Assembly (NCBI RefSeq): GCF_012676905.1
Contig: NZ_CP051428.1
Location: forward strand, 1,107,001-1,171,000
Reading direction: 5' to 3'
DNA: 64,000 nucleotides
Origin: Paenibacillus albicereus
Lineage (GTDB): Bacteria > Bacillota > Bacilli > Paenibacillales > Paenibacillaceae
The notes under the pieces were generated by a model. The model did not search any database. It was given only the letters and a program-made list of their open reading frames with translations, and was not told the origin of the DNA. Positions 26,116 through 37,613 of the stretch are shown here, piece by piece. Within the stretch, counting starts at the first letter, position 1; each line of letters opens with the position of its first letter. A program made the translations under genes and the position numbers.

Positions 26116-27000
26116 ATGCCTCAGCCCGCTCAAGCCCGGTCGGCCGCAAGGCCGGAGCCGGTCGCCGGAGCTCCGCTGCGCGGGAGCGCCTGGTCCCGCC
26201 TGCTTGTCTATGCCGTCCTGATCGTCAATCTGGCGCTCACCGGCTACCCGTTCGTCTGGATGCTGCTGTCGGCGTTCAAGACGAACATGGCTTATTACGA
26301 AGACCCTTGGGGACTGCCGTCGGCGTGGAGCTTCGAGAACTATGCCCGCGCCTGGGAGCTCGGCGTCAAGGACTACCTGCTCAACAGCGTCGTCATCACG
26401 GCGTCCACCGTGCTGGTGCAGCTGGCGGTCGCCTCGATGATCGCCTTCTATCTGGCGCGCCGGCCGTTCCGGGGGTCGGGCGCCGTGCTCGGCATCTTCC
26501 TGCTCGGGATGATGCTGCCGACGCAGAGCACGCTCATCCCGCTCTACCTCATGATCAGCCAGACGCCGCTCATGGGGACGCTGTTCTCGCTGCTGTTCCC
26601 TTATGTCGGATTCGGCCTGCCGATGGCCGTCTTCCTCCTTTTCGGCTATTTCTCCCAGATGCCGCGGGAGATGGAGGAGGCGTCGATGATCGACGGCTGC
26701 GGGCTGTATCGCAGCTTCTGGCATCTGTATCTGCCGCTGTCGAGACCGATCCTGACGACGGTGACGATCCTCTCGACGTTCGGCGTCTGGAACGACTTCG
26801 TCCTTCCGCTGATCTTCATCTCCGAGGACAGCCTGCGCACGCTGCCGCTCGGCCTGTTCTCCTTCCGCGGCGGCTATACGACGGAGTACGCCACGATCAG
26901 CGCCGCGCTCGTCCTGGCCACGCTGCCTGTCATCGCACTCTACCTGTCGCTGCAGAAATACATCGAGAAGGGCATGACCGCCGGCGCAGTCAAAGGCTGA
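26116..27000 (+). CDS. Carbohydrate ABC transporter permease 2 (MalG/UgpE type)
   Basis: A 294-residue permease. The first helix is LVYAVLIVNLALTGYPFVWML. NYARAWELGVKDYLLNSVVIT is typical of MalG-type subunits, and the EAA loop is EEASMIDGCGLYRSFWHLYLP. The start at 26116 follows AAAGGAG. An alternative ATG at 26092 overlaps the previous stop but lacks a ribosome site and would add MDRKEPFA. It forms the CUT1 channel with the preceding protein. Confidence 0.9.
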   Translation: MPQPAQARSAARPEPVAGAPLRGSAWSRLLVYAVLIVNLALTGYPFVWMLLSAFKTNMAYYEDPWGLPSAWSFENYARAWELGVKDYLLNSVVITASTVLVQLAVASMIAFYLARRPFRGSGAVLGIFLLGMMLPTQSTLIPLYLMISQTPLMGTLFSLLFPYVGFGLPMAVFLLFGYFSQMPREMEEASMIDGCGLYRSFWHLYLPLSRPILTTVTILSTFGVWNDFVLPLIFISEDSLRTLPLGLFSFRGGYTTEYATISAALVLATLPVIALYLSLQKYIEKGMTAGAVKG

Positions 27001-27036
27001 CGATCGGCAGAGCGACAACGAAAGGAGCTTTCCGCC

Positions 27037-28779
27037 ATGACAACCACCATCCGGAATCCGGTGCTCCGGGGCTTCCACCCGGACCCGTCGATCCTCCGCG
27101 TCGGAGACGACTATTACCTGGCCGTCTCGACGTTCGAATGGCATCCCGGCGTCCGCCTCTTCCACTCCCGCGACCTCGTCCGCTGGCGGCTGCTCGGATC
27201 AGCGCTCGGCGAGAAGCGGCTGCTCGACCTGACCGGCGTCCCCGACTCCGGCGGCGTCTGGGCTCCGTGCCTGAGCTATGCGGATGGCGTCTATTATCTG
27301 GCGTTCACGAATGTAAGAAGCCTCGCCGGCGCGTTCAAGGACACGCCGAACTATGTGGTCACGGCGCCGCATCCGTCCGGCCCGTGGTCCGATCCGGTCT
27401 ATCTCAACAGCAGCGGCTTCGATCCATCGCTGTTCCATGACGAGGACGGACGGACGTGGCTGCTGAACATGGTCTGGGACCACCGCAGCGGCCGCAATCC
27501 GTTCCACGGCATCCTGCTGCAGGAGTATTCGCCGAGAGAGCGGCGGCTGCTCGGCGAGCCGCAGATCATCTTCCGCGGGACCGAGCTCGGCTGCACGGAA
27601 GGTCCGCATCTGTACCGCAAGGACGGCTGGTACTATCTCGTCATCGCCGAAGGCGGCACGGGCTATGCGCACGCGGTGACGGTCGCCCGCTCGCGGACGA
27701 TCGAGGGGCCGTACGAGCCCGATTCCGCCGGTCCCGCGCTGACGTCGGCCGGCTCGCCAAGAGCGGCGCTCCAGAAGGCGGGGCACGGCTGTCTCGTCGA
27801 GACGCAAGGAGGCGAATGGTACCTGGCCCATCTTTGCGCGAGGCCGCTGCGGCCGGGAGCGGAATGCCCGCTCGGCCGCGAGACCGCGCTGCAGCGCATC
27901 GCCTGGGCGGACGGCTGGCCGCGCGTCGAGGGAGGCCCGGAGCCGAGCGCGAGCGTCGCCGGTCCGGCGCTGGAGCCGCATCCGTGGCCGGAGCCGGAGC
28001 TTCCCGAGCTGGACGGCTTCGATGCCGGCAAGCTGCATGCCGGCTACTCGACGCTGCGCGAGCCGGCGGACGCAAGCTGGCTCAGCCTGAGCGAGCGCCC
28101 CGGCTGGCTCCGGCTGCGCGGACGGGAGTCGCTGCAGTCGCATCACCGCACGAGCCTCGTCGCCCGCCGCCTGACGGAGCTGGAGGCGCAAGCCGAGACC
28201 TGGCTCGAGTTCTCGCCGCGGCATTTCCAGCAGCTGGCCGGGCTTGTCCTTTACTACAACAGCAAGAACCACTACTACCTGCGGGTCAGCCGCGACGAAG
28301 AGCGGGGCCTCGGCGTCAACGTGCTGGCTGTCGCGGACGGCCGCTATCGGGAGCTGCTGGAGCAGGACGTGCCGATTCCCGAGGAAGGCCCGGTCGGACT
28401 GCGGGCGGACATCCGCGGCGGCCAGGTGCAGTTCCAGATCCGGCTGCCTGAGGAGGGAGCGGACGATGGAGCAGCCTGGGCGGCTGGCGACGGGGAGCTC
28501 GGCGAGGCGGGCAAGCGGCCGGCTCGCAAGACGCCGGACGGGGAGTCCGGCAAGCCAGGCGACGGCCCGGGCCGAGAGGCCGCTTGGACGCCGGTCGGCG
28601 AGGCGCTGCCGCTGGCTCAGCTGTCCGACGAGCGCGCCACCCGAGAGGAAGGCGGCTTCTTCACCGACTGGGGCTTCACCGGGACGTTCGTCGGCGTATG
28701 CGTCCAGGACCTGAGCGGAGCCGGTCGGACGGCTGACTTCGCCTCGCTGCGGCTGTCCGTCCGCGATGCTACGGCGTAG
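27037..28779 (+). CDS. xynB: GH43 beta-xylosidase, XynB type
   Basis: A 580-residue intracellular glycoside hydrolase without a signal peptide. The five-bladed propeller domain (1-325) shows the GH43 residues: base D16 in GFHPDPSIL, D129 in GFDPSLFHDEDG, and acid E188 in GCTEGPHLY. The C-terminal beta-sandwich (326-580) is typical of subfamily 11 xylosidases (AGLVLYYNSKNHYYLRV, GFFTDWGFTGTFVG). Residues about 471-517 form a Gly/Glu/Lys-rich insertion absent from the roughly 530-residue homologues. It is last in the ABC operon (36 bp after the permease; AAAGGAG before the ATG) and would split imported xylo-oligosaccharides for XylA/XylB. Confidence 0.9.
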   Translation: MTTTIRNPVLRGFHPDPSILRVGDDYYLAVSTFEWHPGVRLFHSRDLVRWRLLGSALGEKRLLDLTGVPDSGGVWAPCLSYADGVYYLAFTNVRSLAGAFKDTPNYVVTAPHPSGPWSDPVYLNSSGFDPSLFHDEDGRTWLLNMVWDHRSGRNPFHGILLQEYSPRERRLLGEPQIIFRGTELGCTEGPHLYRKDGWYYLVIAEGGTGYAHAVTVARSRTIEGPYEPDSAGPALTSAGSPRAALQKAGHGCLVETQGGEWYLAHLCARPLRPGAECPLGRETALQRIAWADGWPRVEGGPEPSASVAGPALEPHPWPEPELPELDGFDAGKLHAGYSTLREPADASWLSLSERPGWLRLRGRESLQSHHRTSLVARRLTELEAQAETWLEFSPRHFQQLAGLVLYYNSKNHYYLRVSRDEERGLGVNVLAVADGRYRELLEQDVPIPEEGPVGLRADIRGGQVQFQIRLPEEGADDGAAWAAGDGELGEAGKRPARKTPDGESGKPGDGPGREAAWTPVGEALPLAQLSDERATREEGGFFTDWGFTGTFVGVCVQDLSGAGRTADFASLRLSVRDATA

Positions 28780-28917
28780 TCTCGCCATGCGGACGGTCGG
28801 AGGCCTCGAAAATGTAGGGGCCAGATGCTCCTGCGACGGCCCGTATTGCCGCGGGGCAGGCAGCCGCCGAAGAGGAGGCTGAGCAAGCGTGCCGGCAGGG
28901 CCTGACGCCATGGACAT

Positions 28918-28960
28918 GCCGAAAAGCCTGCGGACCCCAGCGGTCCGCAGGCTTTTCGGC
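28918..28960. terminator. Bidirectional terminator between convergent genes
   Basis: A perfect 19-bp stem has arms at 28918-28936 and 28942-28960 and a five-base loop. It carries AAAA/TTTT within the arms, which gives a U-rich 3' side in both directions. It sits between xynB and the convergent haem peroxidase gene. The gap 28780-28917 shows nothing else. Confidence 0.8.
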
Positions 28961-28967
28961 TTGCAAT

Positions 28968-29915
28968 CTAGATTCCCTTCATCCGCCGCTCCTGGCTGAT
29001 GGCGTACGCCTCGCGGCGAAAGCTCAAGATCGGGTCGGGGGTGATCTCGATGCCATCGCCGGTGGCGGTCGGATCCATGAGCAGGCCGGCCGGCTCGTCC
29101 GTCAGCTCTGTGATCGACAGATGGCCGAGGTCGATCGTCGGCCGGTCGGCCGGCCAGCGAGCGGTCGAGTCGTCGACCGGATCCCACGGCTCGCCGAGGG
29201 CGGCGCGCAGCGTGAAGCCGGCCGGCAGCTTCTCCAGCCGCTCCCGCAGCTCCTCCTCCAGGTAATCCTTGCCCGCCACCGCCGTCTTCAGCAGCGGCAG
29301 ATAGGCTTCCTCCGCATCCGGGATCCATTCGTACTTGACCGGCTGCTTGCGCCCCTGGCCGTCGACGAAGTAGAACGCATGGATGGAATGGTACGGCACG
29401 GAGGCGAAGCTCGCCGGCGGCTTCAGCTCGGAGAGGATCGTCAGCGCCTCGGCGGCGTGGGGGAACCGGCCGAGCAGGCCGCTGAGCCTGTCCTTGACGG
29501 AGACGCCTTCGCGGGCCATGTCCCGGGCGGCGAGCATCATTTCCAGGAACGACTCCGGCGTGCGGGCGACGAATACGGAGGCCGTCACCGCCACGATGAC
29601 CGGCTTCACGCCGGCGGCATCGGGGCGTTGGAGCTGCACGGCCATTCCTTTGGCGGGGGACAGCAGGTCCTTCGTCGCCGGGTCGGAGGCGCTGCCTGAA
29701 AAGCGCACGAGAGCTTCGCTCGGCTCCCGCTGCAGATGCGCAGCGCCGGTCAGCCGGGCGGCTTCGCCGCTAGGCGTGAACACGCCGCGGGCGCAGATGC
29801 CGCGGGCATGCGCGCGGCGCTGGCCGGGGTGGGTGCCGGCCAGCTCCTCGATGGCGTCGACCGAGCGGGCGGGCAGCTCGGCGGGGGAGGGCATCGGTTC
29901 TTTCGGTGCGGTCAT
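28968..29915 (-). CDS. Catalase-related haem peroxidase (small SrpA-type)
   Basis: A 315-residue protein of the catalase fold without the flavodoxin or long C-terminal parts. The distal histidine lies in AHARGICARGVF (H36). VRFSGSASDPATKDLLSPAKGMAVQL matches the catalase VRFST...DPRGFAVKF region. The proximal tyrosine is probably in REAYAISQERR (Y304 with R308-type partner). Such minicatalases are usually organic peroxidases rather than efficient catalases. AAAGGAG precedes the ATG. No signal peptide is seen. A full-length catalase is also present at 56686-58266. Confidence 0.82.
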   Translation of the reverse strand: MTAPKEPMPSPAELPARSVDAIEELAGTHPGQRRAHARGICARGVFTPSGEAARLTGAAHLQREPSEALVRFSGSASDPATKDLLSPAKGMAVQLQRPDAAGVKPVIVAVTASVFVARTPESFLEMMLAARDMAREGVSVKDRLSGLLGRFPHAAEALTILSELKPPASFASVPYHSIHAFYFVDGQGRKQPVKYEWIPDAEEAYLPLLKTAVAGKDYLEEELRERLEKLPAGFTLRAALGEPWDPVDDSTARWPADRPTIDLGHLSITELTDEPAGLLMDPTATGDGIEITPDPILSFRREAYAISQERRMKGI

Positions 29916-29997
29916 GGCGATTCTCCTTTGCGGACGGGATGGTCGGATCTCCTCCTTCTACCCGCTGCGCCGCATTGTCCAATCGCCTCGCCTTGTT

Positions 29998-30030
29998 TTA
30001 CAGGCCGACGGCGCGGAACGCGTTGGTCAA
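29998..30030 (-). pseudogene. Duplicated 3' remnant of an M4 protease gene
   Basis: Directly after the protease TAG stop and a four-codon spacer (LRYG), the same frame encodes [10 protein letters not shown] and a TAA. This repeats the protease C-terminus [10 protein letters not shown]. The two copies differ mainly at third codon positions, so the second looks like the tail of a diverged paralogue left by deletion or recombination rather than a recent slip. Confidence 0.7.
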
Positions 30031-30042
30031 CCCGTAGCGGAG

Positions 30043-32087
<2,045 letters not shown>

Positions 32088-32174
32088 ATGAAGGAGTGCG
32101 ACCCGGAGGAAGGCAGCTTCGGCTCATCCGAGCTGCTGGCGGCGTGGTTCCGCAAGCCTGCCGGCTCGAGCTGA
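32088..32174 (+). CDS. Candidate 28-residue small protein
   Basis: An ATG six bases after AAGAAGAGGG opens a 28-codon frame beginning MKECDPEEGSFGSS and ending WFRKPAGSS before TGA. Of the 27 codons after the start, 24 end in G or C, matching local coding style, in contrast to the AT-rich upstream DNA. I recognise no family. It may be real, a remnant, or chance. Confidence 0.35.
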   Translation: MKECDPEEGSFGSSELLAAWFRKPAGSS

Positions 32175-32214
32175 CTCCTCCGGAACGATGCTCCTATCGC
32201 CGTCAAAAGCAAGG

Positions 32215-32796
32215 TCAAGCTCCAGCTTCTCCCGCTTCGGCCCACAGGTCCCCGTACCGAATCACGACGCCGTGCGGGTCCGTCTCCAGATCGGTAGCGA
32301 ACGAGGAGCTGCGGTAGCGGTAGCTGCTGACCCCGATCCGCTCGTAGCTCTGCTCCAAAGGCTGCACCTCCAGCAAAGGAAGGCGAATCCATGCGGCGCG
32401 CACGGTCGCAGCTTGTCCCGGCTCCAGCCGCAGCCGGCGGATCGGCAGCGTGTTCGTCGCCGGCGTCAGCTCGAAGTCGACGTCGACGATGCCCGCGAGC
32501 TCCGGGAGCTCCCGTCCGCCGCTCCGCCAGCGCTGCTCCTTGTCTACCGACAGCTTCAGGCGGCGCGGCTCCCCTCCTGATTCCAGGAGCACCTCGACCT
32601 CGCGCGTATGCCAGCTCTCATCGCAGCGGACCGAGTACGTCGCGCTCAGCGCTCTGCCGTCGATGATGCCGGCGACCGTACCGTCCAGCCTGAATCCGCT
32701 GTCGGTCCGCGACAGCCGGAAGTGCTCCAGGCAAGGGAGGTCCCGCCTCCTCCAGACTCGCTCTTCCACCAGATCCAGATTGCTGTTGTTCCTCAT
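32215..32796 (-). CDS. Putative glycolipid-binding family protein (DUF1089)
   Basis: A 193-residue protein with the conserved pattern of the putative glycolipid-binding family: GIVDVDFELTPATNTLPIRR, AAWIRLPLLEVQPLEQSYER, YRYRSSSFATDLETDPHGVV and the closing YGDLWA. It is a single beta-rich domain with no signal peptide or membrane helix, so it is probably cytoplasmic. Function is inferred from distant structural relatives only. It lies upstream of acnA on the minus strand's downstream side, with a terminator in between, so it is independently transcribed. Confidence 0.75.
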   Translation of the reverse strand: MRNNSNLDLVEERVWRRRDLPCLEHFRLSRTDSGFRLDGTVAGIIDGRALSATYSVRCDESWHTREVEVLLESGGEPRRLKLSVDKEQRWRSGGRELPELAGIVDVDFELTPATNTLPIRRLRLEPGQAATVRAAWIRLPLLEVQPLEQSYERIGVSSYRYRSSSFATDLETDPHGVVIRYGDLWAEAGEAGA

Positions 32797-32823
32797 CGTT
32801 TTCGTTGCCTCCTCCAGAGAATT

Positions 32824-32856
32824 GAAAAAGCGCCGGAAGCGAATGCTTCCGGCGCG
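32824..32856 (-). terminator. Intrinsic terminator of acnA
   Basis: A perfect 10-bp stem with arms GCGCCGGAAG and CTTCCGGCGC (32831-32856) is followed on the minus strand by TTTTTC, 14 bp after the aconitase stop. Confidence 0.85.
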
Positions 32857-32870
32857 GATAGGGAAAAATC

Positions 32871-35585
32871 TTACTTCTGCTCGCTGAGCATCTGGCGCAG
32901 AACGGTCTGCAGGATGCCGCCGTTGCGGTAGTAGTCGACCTCCACGAGGGAGTCCAGACGTACCGTAACCTGGAACTGGAAGCTGCTTCCGTCCTCGCGC
33001 GTCGCGGTGACGGTCACTTTGTCGCCTGGCTTCACGTCGTTCGTCAGACCCTCGATGTCGAACGTCTCGCGGCCGGTGATGCCGAGCGTCTTCCAGCCTT
33101 GGCCTTCCTGGAAGCAGAGCGGCAGGACGCCCATGCCGACGAGGTTCGCGCGGTGGATCCGCTCGAAGCTCTCGGTGATGACGGCTTTCACGCCGAGCAG
33201 GAACGTGCCCTTGGCGGCCCAGTCGCGGGAGCTGCCGGTGCCGTATTCCTTGCCGCCGATGACGATCAGATTCGTCTTGTCGGCTTGGTACTTCATCGAG
33301 CCTTCGTAGACGGACGTCACTTCATCGGTAGGCAGGTAGGTCGTGAAGCTGCCCTCGGTGCCCGGAGCGACCTGGTTGCGGATGCGGATGTTCGCGAACG
33401 TGCCGCGCACCATGACCTCGTGATGGCCGCGACGGGAGCCGTAGGAGTTGAAGTCCTTCTTCTCCACGCCGTGCTCGAGCAGGTACTTGCCGCCCGGATA
33501 GTCGGCGCGGATGCTGCCGGCCGGGGAGATGTGGTCCGTCGTCACGGAGTCGCCCATCAGCAGCAGCGTCTTGGCATGCTTGATGTCCGCGACGTCGCGG
33601 ATGCCGTCGGCCAGGTTCTCGAAGAACGGCGGGTTGGCGATGTAGGTGGAGTCCTCATCCCATGCGTACAGCTCGCCTTCCGGCACCGGAATCTGGTTCC
33701 AGCGCTCGTTGTGCGTGTAGACGTTGTCGTACTTGTCGCGGAACATCTGCGGCGTGATCGCGGCGCTGGCGGCATTGGCGATTTCCTCGGAGGAAGGCCA
33801 GATGTCGCGCAGGTAGACCGGCTCGCCTTGCTGATCGTGGCCGATCGGCTCGTTCGCGAAGTCGATGTTGACCGTGCCGGCCAGGGCATAGGCGACGACG
33901 AGCGGCGGGGACGCCAGGTAGTTCGCCTTGATCTGGGCATGGATGCGGCCTTCGAAGTTCCGGTTGCCGGACAGGACGGCCGCGACGGTCATGTCGTTGT
34001 CGGCGATCGCCTGGCTGATCTCGTCAGGCAGCGGGCCGGAGTTGCCGATGCACGTCGCGCAGCCGTAGCCGGCCACGTAGAAGCCGAGCTTCTCCAGGTA
34101 AGGCAGCAGGCCGGACTTCGTCAGGTAGTCGGTGACGACGAGCGATCCCGGCGTCAGGGAGCTCTTGACGTATTCCGGCTTCACGAGTCCTTTTTCCACC
34201 GCTTTTTTAGCGACGAGGCCAGCGCCCAGCATGACGCTCGGGTTGGACGTGTTCGTGCAGCTCGTGATGGCGGCGAGAACGACCGCGCCCGTGCCCATCT
34301 GACTGACTTTGCCGTTGTTGTGCTTCACTTCGACGACTTCTTCGATCTTGACGTCGGAGAGGCCGTAGCCGCCCTTGTCGACCGGAGTGCGGACCGTGTT
34401 GCTCCATGCTTCCTTCATGGCGGTCAGCTCGATGCGGTCCTGCGGACGCTTCGGACCGGCCAGGGAAGGCACGATCGTGGACAGGTCGAGCTCGATGACG
34501 TCCGTGAACGACGGATCCGGCGTATCGTCGGTGCGGAACATGCCTTGCGCCTTGTAGTACGCTTCGACGAGCTCGATCTGCTCCTCGGTGCGGCCCGTCT
34601 GGCGGAGGAAGTTCAGCGTGATCGCGTCGACCGGGAAGAAGCCGACCGTAGCGCCGTATTCCGGAGCCATGTTGGCGACCGTCGCGCGGTCCGGCAGGCT
34701 GATGTTGGACAGGCCAGGGCCGAAGAACTCGACGAACTTGCCGACGACGCCGCGCTTGCGGAGAATTTCGGTGACGGTCAGCGCCAGGTCGGTCGCGGTC
34801 GCGCCTTCGGCGAGCATGCCCGTCAGCTTGAAGCCGATGACTTCAGGAGCGACGAAGTACAGCGGCTGGCCGAGCATGCCGGCTTCCGCCTCGATGCCGC
34901 CGACGCCCCAGCCGACGACGCCCAGGCCGTTGATCATCGTCGTGTGGGAGTCGGTGCCGACGAGGGAATCCGGGAAGACGACCGTCTCGCCGTCGATGAC
35001 CTTGGTCGCGGCTACGGAAGCGAGGTACTCCAGGTTGACCTGGTGGACGATGCCCGTATCCGGCGGCACGGCGCGGAAGTTGTCGAACGCGGTCTGCGCC
35101 CAGCGGAAGAACTTGTAGCGCTCGGCGTTGCGCTCGAACTCGATGCGCTGGTTGATCTCAAGCGCGTCCGGCGAGCCGAACGCGTCGACCATGACGGAGT
35201 GGTCGATGACGAGGTCGACCGGCACGAGCGGGTTGATCTTCTTCGGATCTCCGCCGTTTTTCTTGACGGTCTCGCGCATGGCGGCCAGGTCGACGACGAC
35301 CGGCACGCCGGTGAGATCCTGCAGCACGATGCGCGCAGGAATGAATGGAATCTCCTTGTCCTCGCGCTTCTCGGCCCAGTTCATGAGCTGCTTGACGTGG
35401 TCGGCGGTAATGCCGCGGCCGTCGAACTGGCGGATGGCGCCCTCGAGCAGGACTTTCATGGAGACAGGCAGCTTGGAGATGGATCCGTGTCCCTTTTCTT
35501 CCAGGCCTTCCAGGCGGTAGTACGTGTACGACTTGCCGCCGACTTCCAGCGTGGAACGGACAGAATACTGGTTCTGCAATGGCAT
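32871..35585 (-). CDS. acnA: Aconitate hydratase, AcnA/IRP type
   Basis: A 904-residue TCA-cycle enzyme that interconverts citrate and isocitrate through a 4Fe-4S cluster. The first cluster cysteine is in [14 protein letters not shown], and the other two in [15 protein letters not shown]. The swivel domain carries [10 protein letters not shown] with the catalytic serine/arginine loop. Its length is that of bacterial AcnA. The start at 35585 ([10 protein letters not shown]) follows GGGGAG; the frame stays open 51 codons upstream, but without a ribosome site. AcnA-type proteins also bind mRNA when the cluster is lost. Confidence 0.96.
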   Translation of the reverse strand: MPLQNQYSVRSTLEVGGKSYTYYRLEGLEEKGHGSISKLPVSMKVLLEGAIRQFDGRGITADHVKQLMNWAEKREDKEIPFIPARIVLQDLTGVPVVVDLAAMRETVKKNGGDPKKINPLVPVDLVIDHSVMVDAFGSPDALEINQRIEFERNAERYKFFRWAQTAFDNFRAVPPDTGIVHQVNLEYLASVAATKVIDGETVVFPDSLVGTDSHTTMINGLGVVGWGVGGIEAEAGMLGQPLYFVAPEVIGFKLTGMLAEGATATDLALTVTEILRKRGVVGKFVEFFGPGLSNISLPDRATVANMAPEYGATVGFFPVDAITLNFLRQTGRTEEQIELVEAYYKAQGMFRTDDTPDPSFTDVIELDLSTIVPSLAGPKRPQDRIELTAMKEAWSNTVRTPVDKGGYGLSDVKIEEVVEVKHNNGKVSQMGTGAVVLAAITSCTNTSNPSVMLGAGLVAKKAVEKGLVKPEYVKSSLTPGSLVVTDYLTKSGLLPYLEKLGFYVAGYGCATCIGNSGPLPDEISQAIADNDMTVAAVLSGNRNFEGRIHAQIKANYLASPPLVVAYALAGTVNIDFANEPIGHDQQGEPVYLRDIWPSSEEIANAASAAITPQMFRDKYDNVYTHNERWNQIPVPEGELYAWDEDSTYIANPPFFENLADGIRDVADIKHAKTLLLMGDSVTTDHISPAGSIRADYPGGKYLLEHGVEKKDFNSYGSRRGHHEVMVRGTFANIRIRNQVAPGTEGSFTTYLPTDEVTSVYEGSMKYQADKTNLIVIGGKEYGTGSSRDWAAKGTFLLGVKAVITESFERIHRANLVGMGVLPLCFQEGQGWKTLGITGRETFDIEGLTNDVKPGDKVTVTATREDGSSFQFQVTVRLDSLVEVDYYRNGGILQTVLRQMLSEQK

Positions 35586-35780
35586 CAGGCTTATGCTCCC
35601 CTCAGGCGGATTTGCAATTGTTGAAACGAAAGTGTGGGCTGCGGGAGCGTCGGGTGGCGACTCCGGGCAGGTGCGTGAAACGCGGCCGGCCGGGCATGAC
35701 GAAGCGCCGGCGCATGAACCTGCCGGCAATACAGGCATCGGTCAGGCATGGTTTCACACAGTAAAACTTCATTTCAAAAA

Positions 35781-35813
35781 CCGCTTTACCTTATTATAAA
35801 CGGAACAAAGCGG
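35781..35813. promoter_or_regulatory. Inverted repeat around the acnA -10 region
   Basis: Arms CCGCTTT (35781-35787) and AAAGCGG (35807-35813) flank TTATTATAAA. On the minus strand this gives a TATAAT box about 215 bp before acnA, with a TTTACG-like -35 at 18-bp spacing. A regulator site is possible. The gap 35586-35955 otherwise contains no gene I can support. Confidence 0.4.
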
Positions 35814-35955
35814 ATTCGTAAAGGGATGAAAGCTGAATCCAGACGGCTTTTCCATACGTATGAGAGCGTCATGGCCCGCTTAGTATTTGCAGTTGCAGGG
35901 CCGGATGATTATGATGTGGGGAACAGCAATACTTGGCATAACGGGAGGGAGCTTT

Positions 35956-37158
35956 TTGGACCAAATCCAGCAGGAGCGCCAGGAAGAAGCGCGCTTCAAT
36001 CGATTCCGCACCTTTTTCATCAACAACAAGTTCGTCCTCTTTCTGCTCGTCCTGCTTCTGGTCAGCGTCAACGTCTATATCCTGGCGCATATCACGTTCG
36101 TCTTCGCGCCGCTGATCGTCCTCATGAAGACGGTCCTGCTGCCGCTGCTGCTGGCCGGCGTCGCCTATTATCTGCTCAATCCGCTCGTCGACTGGATGGA
36201 GAAGAGAGGCATGAAGCGGGGATGGATCATCGCGGCGCTCTATGTCGTCATCCTCGGCCTGCTGACGCTGCTGATAACGATCGTCGTGCCGGTCGTGCGG
36301 GAACAGGTCCAAGGGCTGATCGAAAACGTGCCCGCCTATACGAAATACGTGCAGGATACGTTCGCGAAATACCTCGGCAACGATACGTTGACGGAGCTCC
36401 AGAATGAGTTCAACTTCGACCCGCAGCAGATCGCGCGGGAGCTGTCCCAACGCGCCGGCGCGATCGTGCAGACGACGCTGACCAACATCGGCGGCTTCCT
36501 CGGCACCGTGACGGAGTTCGTGCTCGCGCTCGTGACGCTGCCGTTCATCCTGTTCTACATGCTCAAGGACGGCCGCAAGCTGCCGGAGTTCATTCTCAAG
36601 CTGCTGCCGACGGGACTGCGCCCCGAGACGAAGCGCGTGCTGAGCGAGTCCAACGATCAGATCAGCTCGTACATCCGCGGCCAGATCATCGTCAGCATCT
36701 GCATCGGCTGCCTGCTGTACATCGGCTATCTCATCATCGGACTCGAATACTCGCTCATCCTGGCGATCGTCGCCGCGTGCACGGCCGTCGTGCCGTACAT
36801 CGGCCCGGCGATCGCCATTACGCCCGCGCTGGTCGTGGCGGCGTTCACCTCGCCGATCATGCTGCTCAAGATGATCGCCGTCTGGACGATCGTGCAGCTG
36901 ATCGAGGGCAAGTTCATCTCGCCGCAAGTGATGGGCAAGACGCTGAAGATCCATCCGATCACGATCATCTTCGTCATCCTGACCTCGGGCAAGCTGTTCG
37001 GCATCCTCGGCATCATCCTCGCCGTACCCGGCTACGCCGTGCTCAAGGTATTCGTCACGCATCTGTTCAAATGGTTCATGGTCAACTCCAAGCTGTACGG
37101 CCCCGAGCCGGAATACAAGATTCTCGGCGTCAAGCGGGACTCGGACCTGCTCCCATGA
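35956..37158 (+). CDS. AI-2E family transporter (UPF0118/YtvI-PerM type)
   Basis: A 400-residue membrane protein with the AI-2E_transport fold. Paired helices lie near residues 20-80 (FVLFLLVLLLVSVNVYILA, LLLAGVAYYLLNPLVDWM), followed by a cytoplasmic middle region (130-200) and a C-terminal cluster of helices. The family motif region is SLILAIVAACTAVVPYIGPAIAITPA and QLIEGKFISPQVMGK. The chosen start is TTG at 35956 behind GGGAGGGAG; in-frame ATGs at 35887 and 35905 lack good sites. Substrates vary (sodium/proton antiport, peptides, rarely autoinducer) and cannot be inferred here. Confidence 0.87.
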   Translation: MDQIQQERQEEARFNRFRTFFINNKFVLFLLVLLLVSVNVYILAHITFVFAPLIVLMKTVLLPLLLAGVAYYLLNPLVDWMEKRGMKRGWIIAALYVVILGLLTLLITIVVPVVREQVQGLIENVPAYTKYVQDTFAKYLGNDTLTELQNEFNFDPQQIARELSQRAGAIVQTTLTNIGGFLGTVTEFVLALVTLPFILFYMLKDGRKLPEFILKLLPTGLRPETKRVLSESNDQISSYIRGQIIVSICIGCLLYIGYLIIGLEYSLILAIVAACTAVVPYIGPAIAITPALVVAAFTSPIMLLKMIAVWTIVQLIEGKFISPQVMGKTLKIHPITIIFVILTSGKLFGILGIILAVPGYAVLKVFVTHLFKWFMVNSKLYGPEPEYKILGVKRDSDLLP

Positions 37159-37164
37159 TGCCAT

Positions 37165-37205
37165 GAAAAAAAGACGCTCAGCCGACTGGCGCTGAACGTC
37201 TTTTC
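37165..37205 (+). terminator. Intrinsic terminator
   Basis: AAAAAAAGACG and TCAGC pair with GCTGA and CGTCTTTTC around CGACTGGC, followed by ATTTTC, 6 bp after the permease stop. It may also serve the convergent LytTR gene. Confidence 0.82.
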
Positions 37206-37236
37206 ATTTTCTCAGAGGCCGGAGACAGCGAGCCTG

Positions 37237-37584
37237 CTACTGCGCGGTAGGGCTGTGCATGCGGCTCAGGTGGCTGCGCAGCAGGTACGCTTTCCAGCGG
37301 GAGATCGGCACGCGCTTGGCTTCGGGTCCTTTGCTGCCGAAGTAGATCGTGTTGTCTGCGATGTCGCTGATGAGGGCGGTGTTGACGTAGCAGGCGGAGT
37401 TGACCGGGTAGAAGGGGCCGCTCCGCAGGCGTTCGATCTGGTCGGCAGACAGTTTCTTTTTTATGTTGTAGTTGCTGCCGTGGAAGCTGACGAGGCCCGA
37501 GCTGCCGAGCCTGTAGTACAGAATGTCCGTTTCGACATCAAAGTCCTCATACACGTTTCGGTCCTTTAATGGCACGTTCTCCAT
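37237..37584 (-). CDS. Orphan LytTR-type DNA-binding protein
   Basis: A 115-residue protein resembling a LytTR domain with a short N-terminus and no receiver: ETDILYYRLGSSGLVSFHGSN, KKLSADQIERLRSGPFYPVN and the ending RVPISRWKAYLLRSHL. The strand-helix layout fits the ten-stranded LytTR fold, but this is pattern-based. The ATG at 37584 follows AAGGGGG. A perfect cre site lies 30 bp upstream, between this gene and the divergent kinase, so catabolite control of one or both is likely. No partner kinase is fused. Confidence 0.65.
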   Translation of the reverse strand: MENVPLKDRNVYEDFDVETDILYYRLGSSGLVSFHGSNYNIKKKLSADQIERLRSGPFYPVNSACYVNTALISDIADNTIYFGSKGPEAKRVPISRWKAYLLRSHLSRMHSPTAQ

Positions 37585-37613
37585 TCCGTTTCCCCCTTGC
37601 AAATCAAGAATGT

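Noticed and set aside
33099-35624. 841-codon plus-strand frame opposite aconitase
   Set aside because: It is the antisense shadow of acnA, with low-complexity Arg/Asp/Val composition and no start signals.
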